From the NCBI GenBank assembly GCA_018650165.1, contig JABIGM010000012.1, positions 1 through 50,565 of the forward strand: a stretch of DNA of 50,565 nucleotides, read 5' to 3'. The notes beneath the pieces were generated by a model. It was given only the letters and a program-made list of their open reading frames with translations. It was not told the DNA's origin and did not search any database. Positions within the stretch are counted from its first letter, which is position 1, and every line of letters starts with the position of its first letter. This document shows positions 23,954 to 33,993 of this stretch, one piece after another. The position numbers and the translations under genes were made by a program. Origin of the DNA: Methanobacteriota archaeon. GTDB taxonomy: Archaea > Thermoplasmatota > Poseidoniia > Poseidoniales > Poseidoniaceae.

Positions 23954-25171
23954 TTACGCAGTAAGACACAATAGTAGCATAGGGTCTTTGGGGAGTTTGG
24001 CCACAAACCCGGTGTGGCTGCCCCCCTTTGCCGCTAGTTGCCTATCGATGCTTCCTTGTAGCCTAGGTTGAAGGTTTGGTTCAAGTGGAACTCGGAGTGT
24101 TAATTTGCCAAATCCGTATTCACGGGCTGTGTCAATAAGGTGGGAAATTGTGGCTTCTGAGAGTTCAGAATGAACCAACTTGACAATACGACCAGTGGCT
24201 TGGACGAGAAGTGAAAGATTGCGGTCTTCAAAAGAGAAGTTGCCAGAATGGTGTATTTGCGGCCTGCGTCCTTCTGAAATGCTCCAAATAATTTCTTGTT
24301 CTTGGAGTGTGCCTCTTAAGAACTCTGTAGCGAGCCCTGATTCGACTAAAGCTGCGTCTATGATACTAACATGTTCGCCTTTCCTAGGCGGTCTTCTGTG
24401 GTCTGAAATCGGAGAGTAATCTCCTTCAATGACTACTGGCTTATCTTTGAGATTAGGAGGTATGCGCACAAATCTTCTAGAAGCATTTGGCGATGATAAT
24501 TGCCCAATCCATAAAGAAAGGCGGTCAATACGCCCTTTACCGCGGCTTGTCCAAACCCATGTTTTACCAATGCCGGGCCAATGCACATCGACCATTGCTT
24601 CAACTTCTGTGCGTTGGGCCTCTACTAGCCTTGGAGAGAGGTCTAGTAAAATAGCCGGGCCGCGTTCTCCTTCTGATAGATGGTCCTTCCAGGCCAAAAA
24701 TATCTCAGGAAGTTGTGGGGCCATTTCATCTAATCCGTGGGTGCGGGAATTACGAGGTCGCGCTGGATCGATATGTAACATTGCTATCTGCTGTTTTTCT
24801 TGCCCGATGGTCCCATCGCCAATACAGATTTTAGAGTCCGTTAACGCAGAATCAAAACCATGGTTCGCAACTCGTAATAAATTTGAATTAGCGGCGTGAG
24901 CTGTAGATTCATCTAGTTCTATTCCTAGTCCTTTTCTACCTGTCATCGCACAGTATGCCGCAAGTTGAATCCCACTTCCACAAGCAGGGTCGAGAATGAT
25001 TCCAGGTGGTAATTTGCACCCCCTCACCATTTTAGCCCTTTCAATGGCAACTTGCCATGGTGTTGCGAGGGGTTTTGCATGTTCAGCATAATGAAATTCA
25101 AGTCCTTCTGGTGCTGTTGAATCCCTAACGGTAGGACCGTTTAGGTCGGCGTCTTTCGGATTTAGTTCCAA
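23954..25171 (-). CDS. Class I SAM methyltransferase with THUMP-like C-terminus
   Basis: 405 residues. Motif I is ILDPACGSGIQLAAYCAMTG (about 59-78), followed by GIELDES, then MLHIDPARPRNSRTHGLDEM (about 131-150), where DPAR is a hallmark of the THUMP-like methyltransferase family (PG_1098 group). The rest includes LLDLSPRL and a C-terminal ferredoxin-like region. A nucleic acid substrate, probably tRNA or rRNA, is inferred. The start is a TTG codon (25171), decided by GGGTGA of the pyrE stop lying 5 bases upstream; the two genes are therefore coupled. Substrate base is unknown. Confidence 0.75.
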   Translation of the reverse strand: MELNPKDADLNGPTVRDSTAPEGLEFHYAEHAKPLATPWQVAIERAKMVRGCKLPPGIILDPACGSGIQLAAYCAMTGRKGLGIELDESTAHAANSNLLRVANHGFDSALTDSKICIGDGTIGQEKQQIAMLHIDPARPRNSRTHGLDEMAPQLPEIFLAWKDHLSEGERGPAILLDLSPRLVEAQRTEVEAMVDVHWPGIGKTWVWTSRGKGRIDRLSLWIGQLSSPNASRRFVRIPPNLKDKPVVIEGDYSPISDHRRPPRKGEHVSIIDAALVESGLATEFLRGTLQEQEIIWSISEGRRPQIHHSGNFSFEDRNLSLLVQATGRIVKLVHSELSEATISHLIDTAREYGFGKLTLRVPLEPNLQPRLQGSIDRQLAAKGGSHTGFVAKLPKDPMLLLCLTA

Positions 25172-25176
25172 CTAAT

Positions 25177-25782
25177 TCACCCAGAAATATCGGTACGCAC
25201 AAGTAGACTTTCGAATGGGATGCCTGCGGCTTGGAATGCTTCTTTGCCTCCTTCTTGACGGTCGAGAATACTGATTACTGCAACTACTTTGCAGGTTGTT
25301 TCTTCTTCAATTCGCTTTACTGCTTGTATTGCGGACCCACCAGTAGTTGTAACATCTTCGAGAATTATCACATTGCCTCCATCGGCGATAGATGTGCCCT
25401 CGATTCCTGGAGGGTTGTTTGTTTTTCGACCACCTCTTCCTTTGGCTTGTTTTCGAACCATAAATCCAAGTCTTTCTGATTTAAAATCAGTAGCGATAAC
25501 CAAAGCCGCCAGAGGCACGGCGCCCAATTCGAGACCGCCGACAAAGTCGGCACCAATTTCATCACATCGGACATTCATCAAATCGCCAACTAAGCGCCCT
25601 GCTTCAGGATTCATCATCACTGGCTTCATGTCAAAGAACCATCTTGATGTCCGGCCGCTTGCCAAAGTAAAGGCATCATCAGAGCCTCCATCAAGGAAAG
25701 CAAGGTCTCGGACCATTTCAACTAAACGTGTCCAGCGGGGGTCCTCTCGCAGTGTTGGCGGCACCGACATGGTCAGTGCCAT
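25177..25782 (-). CDS. pyrE: Orotate phosphoribosyltransferase
   Basis: 201 residues. The PRPP loop VIILEDVTTTGGSA is at about 138-151, the flexible loop RKQAKGRGGRK at 110-120, and the N-terminal FTLASGRTSRWFFDMK matches the orotate-binding region (typically F-L-SG--S-Y-D). It makes OMP from orotate and PRPP in pyrimidine synthesis. Start ATG 25782; ATG 25770 (MSVPP) is an alternative. It diverges from the DP2 gene and is coupled to the downstream methyltransferase. Confidence 0.95.
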   Translation of the reverse strand: MALTMSVPPTLREDPRWTRLVEMVRDLAFLDGGSDDAFTLASGRTSRWFFDMKPVMMNPEAGRLVGDLMNVRCDEIGADFVGGLELGAVPLAALVIATDFKSERLGFMVRKQAKGRGGRKTNNPPGIEGTSIADGGNVIILEDVTTTGGSAIQAVKRIEEETTCKVVAVISILDRQEGGKEAFQAAGIPFESLLVRTDISG

Positions 25783-25871
25783 CCATTTGAGGGGGATGAA
25801 CCTTCCCTTGGATAAAACCGAGTTCAGTGAGAGCCCTTATGAGCCACCGCCAAGAGCCCCGAGGGATAGCC

Positions 25872-28800
25872 ATGATTCAAGAGGGTGCTAAGGATGTCCA
25901 TGACCCTCTACTTGGTCTGGATATAGCACGGCTTGAAAGTGAAATGGAAACATACCATGAATGGTTCGATGAAAGAGCCGAAGAGGCTTACCAATTAGCA
26001 TCGAAGGCTAGAGCAAAGGGGCTCGACCATACATTGGAGGTTGAAATCCCTCGTGCATCTGATTTGGCAAGCAGAACTGAAAAATTACTTATTCACCATC
26101 TTGAAGATGTAGAGGTTGCTGAAGATATACGTACGCTGCTTGCGGAATTCGACCGTGAAACCACTTCGATAAAAATGGGAATTATGGTGGCTAAACGGTT
26201 TCGTGAGGAGGGCCATGATTTGCAGAAGAGTATTGATGTTGGCCTTCGCGTAGGTTTGGCAATCTTAACCGAAGCTGTACTGGTTGCACCACTCGAAGGA
26301 ATCAGTGAAGTTCGATTGCTCTCTAACGTTGATGGCTCACAGTTCCTTTCCGTGCATTTCGCAGGTCCAATTCGAGCGGCGGGCGGTACTGCACAGGCTC
26401 TTGCAGTTCTTATTGCCGATATGATTCGAAGAGAGTTAGGGGTAGGTTCCTACAAACCAACAGACGATGAGGTTGAGAGGGTCAAAGAGGAATTCGGATT
26501 ATATCGGGGGAATTTGCAGTATCGCCCTCCGCCAGAAGAAGTTGATACAATTGTTAGGGCGTGCCCGGTTATGATCAACGGTGAATCTACTGAAGATATT
26601 GAATGTGCTGGATATGGGCGTGTACGCAATATCGATGAGGCAAGAATTAGAGGAGGCGTCCTCCTTGTAATAGGGGAAGGTTTGTGTCTAAAAGCCCCTA
26701 AAATTCAGAAACATACTGAACGACTAGATGTGGAAGGATGGGGTTTCATATCTGTATTTGCAAATAAGAGTAAATCAAAGGAAGAAGGTGTGAATTCGAA
26801 TGGATTTAAATCCCGTAGAGTTCCATCTATTTCCAAATTTATGAAAGATATTATTGCCGGTAGGCCGGTTTTTGGCGCTCCACTTGAACCGGGAGGATTT
26901 CGATTAAGATACGGAAGGGCAAGACCATCGGGACTCGCTGCTGGGTCTTGCAATGCAGCAAGCATGGCTGCGATGGACGATTTCCTAGCGGTTGGGACTC
27001 AAATGAAAATTGAACGCCCCGGCAAGGCATGTGCAATCACTCCGTGTGATATCGCGGAAGGGCCGTGGGCTATCTTACGAAATGGAACTTTCAAACGATA
27101 TGATGATGAGGCTTCATTTAGAAAAGATAAGGCTCAGATTAGTTCGATTTGGGATAATGGGGAGTTGGTTTTAGGATATGGAGAGTTCATGGAAAACAAC
27201 AAAAATTTGGTTCCTGCTGCATATTCTCATGATTGGTGGGCTGCTGATTTAATCGATGCGCTCGATAGTGAACAGGCAGTCGAAGAATTCTGCCGAATTA
27301 TGGGTATGGAAAGGAAATCAATGCCTCAAGGAGTGCCAGGTTTACCAATTGGACAAAATACAGATTTAGATGAAAGATTTCATTCAAGGCGAGAATGGAG
27401 AGAGGTTCTAATCCACCTCAACCCCTCATGGGATTCTGCTAAAGAAATCGCAATAAGATTCTCAACTTCACTTATCAGCCCTCATAATCCTTGGTGGCTA
27501 GATTTGCCAATAGAATGGGTCCCTGCCCTTCTTGAGGCCATTGATAATTCGACTATTCGCGATGGATGTTTGCGTTTTATTTCTGGAGTTAAGGGTTGGA
27601 ATCCTGATACGATGGATGAACTACGACCTGAACTAGAGGATGAGTTAGATTTCGAATCCATGCCGGGGCCGAATCTTCCAGTCGAAAATGGTATTTTCAT
27701 ATCATCTGTACCCAATAGTTGGGTGTTAAGAATTCATGGACTAGTCAAGGGATCTGCGCTCATGCTAGGCCTTACGCATCACCACGACAATGATGATTTA
27801 GTCATAACAGAAGGTTGGCAGGCAATGCTAGATGGTCTCGGATTTTCATACAAGAGTAAAGCGCCAGTTAGAATCGAAGATGCTATGACAATATTCAAAG
27901 ATAGAATCCAAAGTTTGAGAGAGACCGAATTAATCCTAGCAGAAGAACGAAAACGGAAAGGCGAGTTGGATAGTGAAAGGTCTACCGTTCGTATCGCTGC
28001 TGAAACAGGAGCCAGGCAACGTGGACTTGGTATTGCTGAAACCGATACTATCGGGAAAGAGGCCGCAGAAAAATTACCCGACCCGGGGCCAAGTAATCCT
28101 GAACAATATCTGCGGGCGCAAATCATGGAAGATGACCATGCTGTAGATGGAATCATTACTCAAGTACGGCAGATTTCACATATTCGGTGGGAACACTCTG
28201 CGCCTGTACGCATTGGGTGTAGAATGGGGCGTCCAGAAAAAAGTGCTCCTCGTGAAAAGCCAACTGTACACACTTTATTTCCGATAGAAAACTCTGGTGG
28301 AAATCAGCGATTGATTGGAAATGCTGCAGCAAAGCAGGAATTAAGGGCTCAGGTCGGTGTCAGGTTCTGTACTGTATGTGATAGAAAGTCACCAATGATA
28401 TCTTGTCATCACCGAAGGATTGCCGATAATGGTGAAATGATTCCTGGTGGAAATTGTGGAGGTAGAACCGAATTGAGGGTTTCTGATGCCAAGTCTAAAT
28501 CTAGGCGCCGCGGGGAAATCCAGACGATTCGCCTAGATGATTTACTTGAAGATGCCCGCATTTCTTTAGGGCTAGATCGTGTTCCAAAACGGATTAAAGG
28601 CGTCAAGAAAATGATGAGTAAAAATCAAACTCCTGAGCCTATAGAAAAAGGAATTCTTCGGGCTAAATACGGTTTGCCAGTATTCAGAGATGGGACTGTC
28701 CGGTTCGATATGAGTGATGTACCGGTAACTCATTTTACTCCAAAAGAAATCGGAGTAGACTGGAAGAAGTTGAAGCATTTGGGCTATAATTACGATTGCT

Positions 28801-29915
28801 TTGGTGCCGATTTATCTAACGATGAACAATTGTTAGAAATATTTCCCCAGGATTTCATTTTAGCAAAAAACGGTGCCGATTACTTTGTTAGAACTGCAAA
28901 ATATATTGATGAATTACTGGTCAGATTTTACGGGCTTGAACCATTCTACCATGTAGAGGAGCCTGATGATTTAGTCGGCCAACTTATCTGTGCATTAGCA
29001 CCGCATACTTCGGGGGGTGTTCTCTCTCGCCTGATTGGATTTTCAGATAGTTCAGGAGGTTATGCTCACCCATTATTCCATGCTGCAAAGCGAAGGAATT
29101 GTGATGGGGATGAAGATGCAATTATGTTATTGATGGATGGATTACTAAATTTCAGCAGAGAGATTTTGCCATCAAACCGTGGTGGACAAATGGATGCGCC
29201 TTTGGTTCTAACAACTAGGCTAAATCCTACTGAAGTCGATAAAGAAGCCCTGAATGTAGATTCTGCATGGCATTATGAAAGATGGTTCTATGAGGCCACA
29301 CTTGATCAACCGCATCCAAAAGTACTCTCTGATCGCATGGACTTTGTTGAACGCCGATTAGGTAGTGTTGCAGCTGTTAGAGGCCTAGGGTTCACCCACT
29401 CTACCAAAAATATGGCTGAGGGCCCACAATTATCTGCCTACAAAACTCTCGAAACTATGATTGACAAAATGAATGGACAATTATCTCTTGGCCACCGACT
29501 AAGGGGGGTGAACGTTCGAACGGTTGCTTCGAGTGTCATCAGGTCACATTTCCTCCCTGACTTGAGGGGCAACCTAGTCGCTTTCACTAGGCAAAAGGTC
29601 AGATGCCTCAAGTGTGGACACTCATATCGTAGAATGCCGTTGGCTGCCAAATGTATCCAACCACAAGTTCAAACCGGCAGAGGCATGAGTGCTTTTGGAG
29701 TTAGAAAGGCAGAGGGTGAAATGTGTGGTGGCAATCTAGCATTGACCGTTACCGAAGGCGCTGTAAGGAAATACATCAAAGTTACAAAACACGTTATGGA
29801 AACCTATGGTGTAGATAATTACACTAAACAAAATGTAGAGTGGCTTGCAGACAGTGTTGAAAGCCTATTCAGTAATGATAAGGCTAAACAAATGAGTCTT
29901 GCTGATTTCCTCTGA
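25872..29915 (+). CDS. polC: D-family DNA polymerase large (catalytic) subunit DP2
   Basis: 1347 residues from ATG 25872, chosen because GAGGGAT precedes it and the family N-terminus (ETYHEWFDERAEEAYQLASK) begins shortly after; GTG 25827 and ATG 25839 would add residues without homology. Landmarks: FAGPIRAAGGTAQALAVL (about 173-190), a zinc site VRFCTVCDRK...CGGR (about 832-868), the catalytic NCDGDED (about 1078) within RRNCDGDEDAIMLLMDGLLN, a C-terminal zinc ribbon VRCLKCGHSY...GEMCGGN (about 1240-1290), and a terminal PCNA-binding box QMSLADFL. No intein interrupts it. It is the replicative polymerase with DP1, which is not in view. PriL lies 1.2 kb away. Confidence 0.97.
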   Translation: MIQEGAKDVHDPLLGLDIARLESEMETYHEWFDERAEEAYQLASKARAKGLDHTLEVEIPRASDLASRTEKLLIHHLEDVEVAEDIRTLLAEFDRETTSIKMGIMVAKRFREEGHDLQKSIDVGLRVGLAILTEAVLVAPLEGISEVRLLSNVDGSQFLSVHFAGPIRAAGGTAQALAVLIADMIRRELGVGSYKPTDDEVERVKEEFGLYRGNLQYRPPPEEVDTIVRACPVMINGESTEDIECAGYGRVRNIDEARIRGGVLLVIGEGLCLKAPKIQKHTERLDVEGWGFISVFANKSKSKEEGVNSNGFKSRRVPSISKFMKDIIAGRPVFGAPLEPGGFRLRYGRARPSGLAAGSCNAASMAAMDDFLAVGTQMKIERPGKACAITPCDIAEGPWAILRNGTFKRYDDEASFRKDKAQISSIWDNGELVLGYGEFMENNKNLVPAAYSHDWWAADLIDALDSEQAVEEFCRIMGMERKSMPQGVPGLPIGQNTDLDERFHSRREWREVLIHLNPSWDSAKEIAIRFSTSLISPHNPWWLDLPIEWVPALLEAIDNSTIRDGCLRFISGVKGWNPDTMDELRPELEDELDFESMPGPNLPVENGIFISSVPNSWVLRIHGLVKGSALMLGLTHHHDNDDLVITEGWQAMLDGLGFSYKSKAPVRIEDAMTIFKDRIQSLRETELILAEERKRKGELDSERSTVRIAAETGARQRGLGIAETDTIGKEAAEKLPDPGPSNPEQYLRAQIMEDDHAVDGIITQVRQISHIRWEHSAPVRIGCRMGRPEKSAPREKPTVHTLFPIENSGGNQRLIGNAAAKQELRAQVGVRFCTVCDRKSPMISCHHRRIADNGEMIPGGNCGGRTELRVSDAKSKSRRRGEIQTIRLDDLLEDARISLGLDRVPKRIKGVKKMMSKNQTPEPIEKGILRAKYGLPVFRDGTVRFDMSDVPVTHFTPKEIGVDWKKLKHLGYNYDCFGADLSNDEQLLEIFPQDFILAKNGADYFVRTAKYIDELLVRFYGLEPFYHVEEPDDLVGQLICALAPHTSGGVLSRLIGFSDSSGGYAHPLFHAAKRRNCDGDEDAIMLLMDGLLNFSREILPSNRGGQMDAPLVLTTRLNPTEVDKEALNVDSAWHYERWFYEATLDQPHPKVLSDRMDFVERRLGSVAAVRGLGFTHSTKNMAEGPQLSAYKTLETMIDKMNGQLSLGHRLRGVNVRTVASSVIRSHFLPDLRGNLVAFTRQKVRCLKCGHSYRRMPLAAKCIQPQVQTGRGMSAFGVRKAEGEMCGGNLALTVTEGAVRKYIKVTKHVMETYGVDNYTKQNVEWLADSVESLFSNDKAKQMSLADFL

Positions 29916-29916
29916 A

Positions 29917-30501
29917 CTATTGGGGGCGTTTCGGCTCTTGCCAAATTGGAGAAGTCTGTACCTCTGCTTCGTTTGGTTTTAATTCCCCGGCAATTGCTTT
30001 TCCGTCTGCTTCGATATTTCCGAATCGTTTCCTTAACAAAGTGCGAACTGAAGTTTCGCCATATGCCACAATTAGAGTTCCAATTGAAAATAATACGGCA
30101 CCGGGGATTATGGCTGATTTAAGAGGCCATGTGTAGAGGGTTGTAGTAGTCTCTCCTCCCTCTTCGAGTTCTGTTGTAATCAATAAAGTTCCTTCTTCAG
30201 ATGTGGAAGAAAACGTGATGCAACCATCATCTGTTGTCCCATTCCATGAGTAAACCACAACCGATTCAAATTCTACTTTGATGCTTGCCTCGTATACTCC
30301 TCCGTTAACTGAATCAAAACAATGCTCCAATTCATAATCTACTGAAGTACCAATAATAGTTCCTATTTTAGCTTCTCTTTCTCCTGAAAAATCAGCACCT
30401 GAGCGATTGATCTCTTGGCTAGCACTCTGTTGACTGACGAAGTACCAGCCGGAATTTACAATAAACAAGGCAATGAGCCATAAAATGTGATTTTTTTTCA
30501 T
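29917..30501 (-). CDS. Small membrane protein of unknown function
   Basis: 194 residues, unrecognised. A hydrophobic N-terminal helix (about 5-23) may be a signal anchor; residues 24-125 look extracytosolic, beta-rich and acidic, with two Cys (in EHCFDS and DGCITF) that could form a disulfide; a second helix (about 132-150, IIPGAVLFSIGTLIVAYG) leads to a basic then Pro/Glu-rich cytosolic tail. Its ATG overlaps the mptE stop by 4 bases, so it is co-translated with mptE. Its stop is one base from the DP2 stop. Confidence 0.75.
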   Translation of the reverse strand: MKKNHILWLIALFIVNSGWYFVSQQSASQEINRSGADFSGEREAKIGTIIGTSVDYELEHCFDSVNGGVYEASIKVEFESVVVYSWNGTTDDGCITFSSTSEEGTLLITTELEEGGETTTTLYTWPLKSAIIPGAVLFSIGTLIVAYGETSVRTLLRKRFGNIEADGKAIAGELKPNEAEVQTSPIWQEPKRPQ

Positions 30502-31130
30502 TTGCCTGCCTCCAAAGATAGCAACTTCAACACTTCATTCATCCACTTCAACTTCATTAGTTTTCGTTTTTCATCAGTCACGCCAGACCAGCGACCTACT
30601 TCGTCTGTAGAAAATCCCACTAATTCGACCTCGGTCGCGCCTAATGCAAATGCAATACATACGGCTCTATCGCCATCTGTAAATCCGCCCGGGTTGTACA
30701 TTCCTTCGATATTATGTGGTGTTTGGTGAGTTAGCAATAGTTGTTGATTTTCATCAACAATGGATAGAATATATTTCCATGCATTTACATTATCTCCATG
30801 CGCATGAAGAATAATTGGTATCCCTTTGTTGAGTGCTTTCTCAATATGAGGTGAGCCGTCTCCATCGCTCACAATGAGAACTACTTTCGAATAATCTACT
30901 ATGGCCCCGATTGCTCCATCTGCAACTATTGTTGGTATCTTTGGAATATGCCCTGGATTTGCAGCAGCCCCTACGACTGCAACCTTTCCCTTAAGATGTA
31001 ATGATGGTGTTGGGTTTTTGCAAGATTCCAAGAGCGATAATGCACTCTCATAATCCGCATCAAGACTCCAACCGAAGTGCTCACGAATTTCATCTTGAAT
31101 GCGAACCAACTCTTGTACGAATGGTTGCAT
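30498..31130 (-). CDS. mptE: 6-hydroxymethyl-7,8-dihydropterin pyrophosphokinase, MptE type
   Basis: 210 residues from ATG 31130. The frame is open to 31307, but GGGGTGAG sits 5 bases before this ATG and the longer form would overlap priL. Archaeal MptE (DUF115) motifs: GAAANPGHIP, VVLIVSDGDGSPHIEKALNKG (about 104-124 region), HAHGDN, and GGFTDGDRAVCIAFALGA. It transfers pyrophosphate from ATP to 6-hydroxymethyl-dihydropterin in archaeal folate or methanopterin-type cofactor synthesis; non-methanogens use it for tetrahydrofolate. It is divergent from priL. Confidence 0.87.
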   Translation of the reverse strand: MQPFVQELVRIQDEIREHFGWSLDADYESALSLLESCKNPTPSLHLKGKVAVVGAAANPGHIPKIPTIVADGAIGAIVDYSKVVLIVSDGDGSPHIEKALNKGIPIILHAHGDNVNAWKYILSIVDENQQLLLTHQTPHNIEGMYNPGGFTDGDRAVCIAFALGATEVELVGFSTDEVGRWSGVTDEKRKLMKLKWMNEVLKLLSLEAGK

Positions 31131-31160
31131 CGGCTCACCCCACCCCGATATCCCACATGA

Positions 31161-32342
31161 ATGAGAGGGTTCAAATGCAACGCCATAGAATTGGGAAATG
31201 TGCCCAAGCCATTCTCTATTCCTGACCTCAAAGACGAGGTCACACTTGCAAGATATCCCTTCTTGCCCCAAGCAAAGGAATGGATTGCAAAGATGGCAAC
31301 TACTCACGAAATCGATATCGATGAATTGCTAGATGGATCAATGATGGAAAGAGCGCGTGTTCGTGCAAGGTCTCGGTTGGTTGATTCAGTAGATAGTAAG
31401 GATGGGGTTGAGGTTGCTTCAATTGGCGACATCCATACAGAGGAAGGGCGGCTACTAGAAGCCTTTTCGTTCTATTATGCTAGACTAGTTGTTGGAGCTA
31501 GTGAAGATGAGAGATTAATTTCTAGATGGGCTCAAGCAGAAGCAGAAAGAGCCCAGCATATACTTGACCGAGATGATGCAATCGCAATCATTGCTAGCAC
31601 ATATATTTCTGAAATTGAATGTGATAAAAATGGTGTGTGGCGCATTGGCCTAGCGGACTTTATCGAACTATGTACTGGGATTACTGGTTCGCGTTGGAGA
31701 CTCCCTAATTGTGATATCAAAGATGGATGGGTTACTCTCTTTGATGAAGGTGACAAATATTCGTCCAAAGGTAAAGTTGCTAGACTATTGCGAGAGAGGA
31801 TGAAGGACGACATTAGACTCGATGCCATTGAAAAAATGGCAAAGATGGATGAAAGTTTGCTGATTCGATTATCAGAACCAGTTGGTATGATTCGTGGTTT
31901 AGTAGCTTCACGTACGGCAGAAACAATTGCACTAATTGGGGCGGGAGAAGAAGATTGGCCGCCCTGTATGAGAAAGGCTGTTTCAGAACTTGCGGAAGGC
32001 GTAAACGTCAACCATTTTGGTCGGGTTTTCTTAGGTTCAATGTCACGGTGTATTGGCCTGCCTGCAGAAACTACTGTTGATTTCTTTAGAGCGGCTCCAG
32101 ACTTTAATGAAAGCACTACAACCTACCAAGTAGGCCACCTTTACGAGAGAGAGTATACTCCTTCTGGGTGCTCAAAATTGAAAGTCAATCACAACTGTGC
32201 TGTTAGAACTGGAGAAGACCGTTTGTGTGACCAACCATGGATGGACCATCCACTGAAATATATTCGCGCTAAACAACGCAGACGAAAGAAACAAGAAAGT
32301 GTCGAAGTGAATGTAATACCACCCAATTCGGGCGATGCTTGA
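31161..32342 (+). CDS. priL: DNA primase large subunit PriL
   Basis: 393 residues from ATG 31161; GTG 31200 is an alternative start that leaves more room for the divergent mptE promoter. The N-terminal helical part begins DLKDEVTLARYPFLPQAKEW, the usual PriL opening. The C-terminal Fe-S domain carries four Cys in order: PPCMRKA (about 269), SGCSKL (about 336), NHNCAV (about 346) and RLCDQP (about 355), with APDFNES and the HPLKYIR end typical of archaeal and eukaryotic large primase subunits. It supports primer synthesis with PriS, which is not in view. DUF373 follows after 44 bases. Confidence 0.92.
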   Translation: MRGFKCNAIELGNVPKPFSIPDLKDEVTLARYPFLPQAKEWIAKMATTHEIDIDELLDGSMMERARVRARSRLVDSVDSKDGVEVASIGDIHTEEGRLLEAFSFYYARLVVGASEDERLISRWAQAEAERAQHILDRDDAIAIIASTYISEIECDKNGVWRIGLADFIELCTGITGSRWRLPNCDIKDGWVTLFDEGDKYSSKGKVARLLRERMKDDIRLDAIEKMAKMDESLLIRLSEPVGMIRGLVASRTAETIALIGAGEEDWPPCMRKAVSELAEGVNVNHFGRVFLGSMSRCIGLPAETTVDFFRAAPDFNESTTTYQVGHLYEREYTPSGCSKLKVNHNCAVRTGEDRLCDQPWMDHPLKYIRAKQRRRKKQESVEVNVIPPNSGDA

Positions 32343-32386
32343 TGAATAGGAAGCGTATCAGCGCTATTGTAGCCGGGGTGTGAAGA

Positions 32387-33505
32387 ATGACTCGAACTCT
32401 TGTATTGACTGTCGACCGAGACAATGATCTTGGTATGAAAACGGCAATCCGCGGGCCCGTAGTTGGCCGAAAACCGGTGTTAACCGCAGCGTTAAGGCTC
32501 GGTATTGCCGACCCTGAAGAAAGCGATACTAATGCTATACTGGGCGCTCTTCATCAACACGATAACCTGGTTGAGTCCAATTCCGAGACCGACGAAGTCG
32601 AAATTGCAATTCTTACTGGTGACGAAAAGGTTGGCGTTCGCTCGGATAGAGCAATCGCTGCTCAACTAGAAGAAATTGTGACTGAATTCCAACCGGACCA
32701 AGCGATACTTGTTACTGATGGTGCTGAAGACGAATCGGTTTTACCGATTATTCAAAGCCAAGTTAGAATCGACCATGTCCAAAAAATTATTGTCAAGCAA
32801 TCCAAGGGCATTGAGGGAACATATTACTACATTGTAAAGGCGCTTGAGGACCCGAAATGGCGTGCTAAGATGCTCGTCCCACTTGGCGCAATCATGGCGA
32901 TTTTTGGACTTGGAGTAATGCTTCCAGATACCTTAGGCGGAGTTGTAATTGGTTCTCTACCCCTAATACTTGGACTGTTCATATTATCGAAAGGACTTGG
33001 TATTGAAGCAACTGTTAGCAGGGTTGCTCAAGAGATGCGAGAAAATGCAGACGCTGCGATGTTTACATCCTTACTTTGGACAACCACTGTGTTCAGTGCA
33101 ATATTTGCTGTAGCCACGGGATATGACAAATATCTGGAACTAGAAGCAACAACAAATTATTCTGTTGTTTGGATCGCAGTAGTACATTCTGCCTTAGCTT
33201 GGATTGTTATTGCATTCCTAACATCTACTGCCGGATTCATGTTATTACGCTTGAAGAAAGGCTCTTTCTCTGGTAGATTGATTATTCTAGCGGTATTCGG
33301 AATGGTTGTTTATTCATTCCTTGACCAAGGTCTATTGATTGCTATTGATGTACTGACTGGCGGCGATTATGAATTCTCTGTCCAAGGTATCTGGAATGTT
33401 ATGTTAGAACCGCTGATGTGGATTGCAGTACTATGGGTTACAACCACAATCGTCCGTGCTGTACAGGCTCGACAAGCCCAAGGCGACCACTATTGGGGAA
33501 TATAA
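32387..33505 (+). CDS. DUF373 family archaeal membrane protein
   Basis: 372 residues. The N-terminal soluble half (1-150) opens with LVLTVDRDNDLGMKTAIRGP and has GRKPVLTAALRLGIADPEESD, the hallmark of archaeal DUF373 proteins; ILVTDGAEDE lies near 110-120. The C-terminal half holds six or so transmembrane helices. No biochemical function is established that I know of. GGGGTGTGAAG before ATG serves as ribosome binding site. It follows priL, likely in one transcript, and its stop abuts the stop of the convergent zinc-ribbon gene. Confidence 0.88.
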   Translation: MTRTLVLTVDRDNDLGMKTAIRGPVVGRKPVLTAALRLGIADPEESDTNAILGALHQHDNLVESNSETDEVEIAILTGDEKVGVRSDRAIAAQLEEIVTEFQPDQAILVTDGAEDESVLPIIQSQVRIDHVQKIIVKQSKGIEGTYYYIVKALEDPKWRAKMLVPLGAIMAIFGLGVMLPDTLGGVVIGSLPLILGLFILSKGLGIEATVSRVAQEMRENADAAMFTSLLWTTTVFSAIFAVATGYDKYLELEATTNYSVVWIAVVHSALAWIVIAFLTSTAGFMLLRLKKGSFSGRLIILAVFGMVVYSFLDQGLLIAIDVLTGGDYEFSVQGIWNVMLEPLMWIAVLWVTTTIVRAVQARQAQGDHYWGI

Positions 33506-33949
33506 TCACGAGTGGAAAATCGCTTCGTGCATGCATTGAGGGCATGTCACTTTGATTGGACGGACATCTGGGATCCCTAATGGAGAAGAGCAAGCCGGGC
33601 AAATAATGGCTTGACGTACTTGTGATTGGTTGGATGCACCTTCTTGTGAAGGATTGTATTTCATTCGATATTGTTCGGCATTATCGATATATTGCGGTCC
33701 GGCATTCATGGGCAGAGCGTGGTCCAAATCAATAACATCCTTGTATGCCCCTGGTACAAATTCGTCTTCCAAAGAAGCCGGTGCAGGGTTTGCTACAGGA
33801 GTGGCCCCCGCCATCTTGTATTGTGCTAACTCGGATTCGATTTCTGCCAATCCTACTCCGTGAGTACGACTGATTGTGTCCATCTCTAACATTTGGTCGT
33901 AGCCTGATAGGCTTGCTAGACGAGCCAGTACATCTCCGGGTAGTGCCAT
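33506..33949 (-). CDS. Zinc-ribbon protein of unknown function
   Basis: 147 residues from ATG 33949, chosen because GAGGAG precedes it by 6 bases; an open frame to 33976 has no ribosome site. The N-terminal 50 residues look helical (LPGDVLARLASLSGYDQM...GLAEIESELAQYKM), the middle is Pro/Ala-rich and probably disordered, and the C-terminus is a two-knuckle zinc ribbon: CPAC then CPQC spaced by about 18 residues. Not recognised as a named family. A good TATA box lies about 40 bases upstream. Confidence 0.75.
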   Translation of the reverse strand: MALPGDVLARLASLSGYDQMLEMDTISRTHGVGLAEIESELAQYKMAGATPVANPAPASLEDEFVPGAYKDVIDLDHALPMNAGPQYIDNAEQYRMKYNPSQEGASNQSQVRQAIICPACSSPLGIPDVRPIKVTCPQCMHEAIFHS

Positions 33950-33986
33950 ATTTACTCCTCGGGTCCTCTTTCCCATTGAAGGTTCG

Positions 33987-33993
33987 TTTTATA
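33987..33993 (-). promoter_or_regulatory. TATA box for the zinc-ribbon gene
   Basis: On the minus strand this reads TATAAAA, centred about 41 bases before ATG 33949. It would start transcription about 15 bases ahead of the ATG, leaving room for the GAGGAG ribosome site. The rest of the gap up to 34174 holds no gene. Confidence 0.55.

Noticed and set aside
25872..29915. Possible intein in DP2 because the protein is longer than many
   Set aside because: Family motifs follow without a block lacking homology, and no Cys/Ser...HN splice junctions were found.
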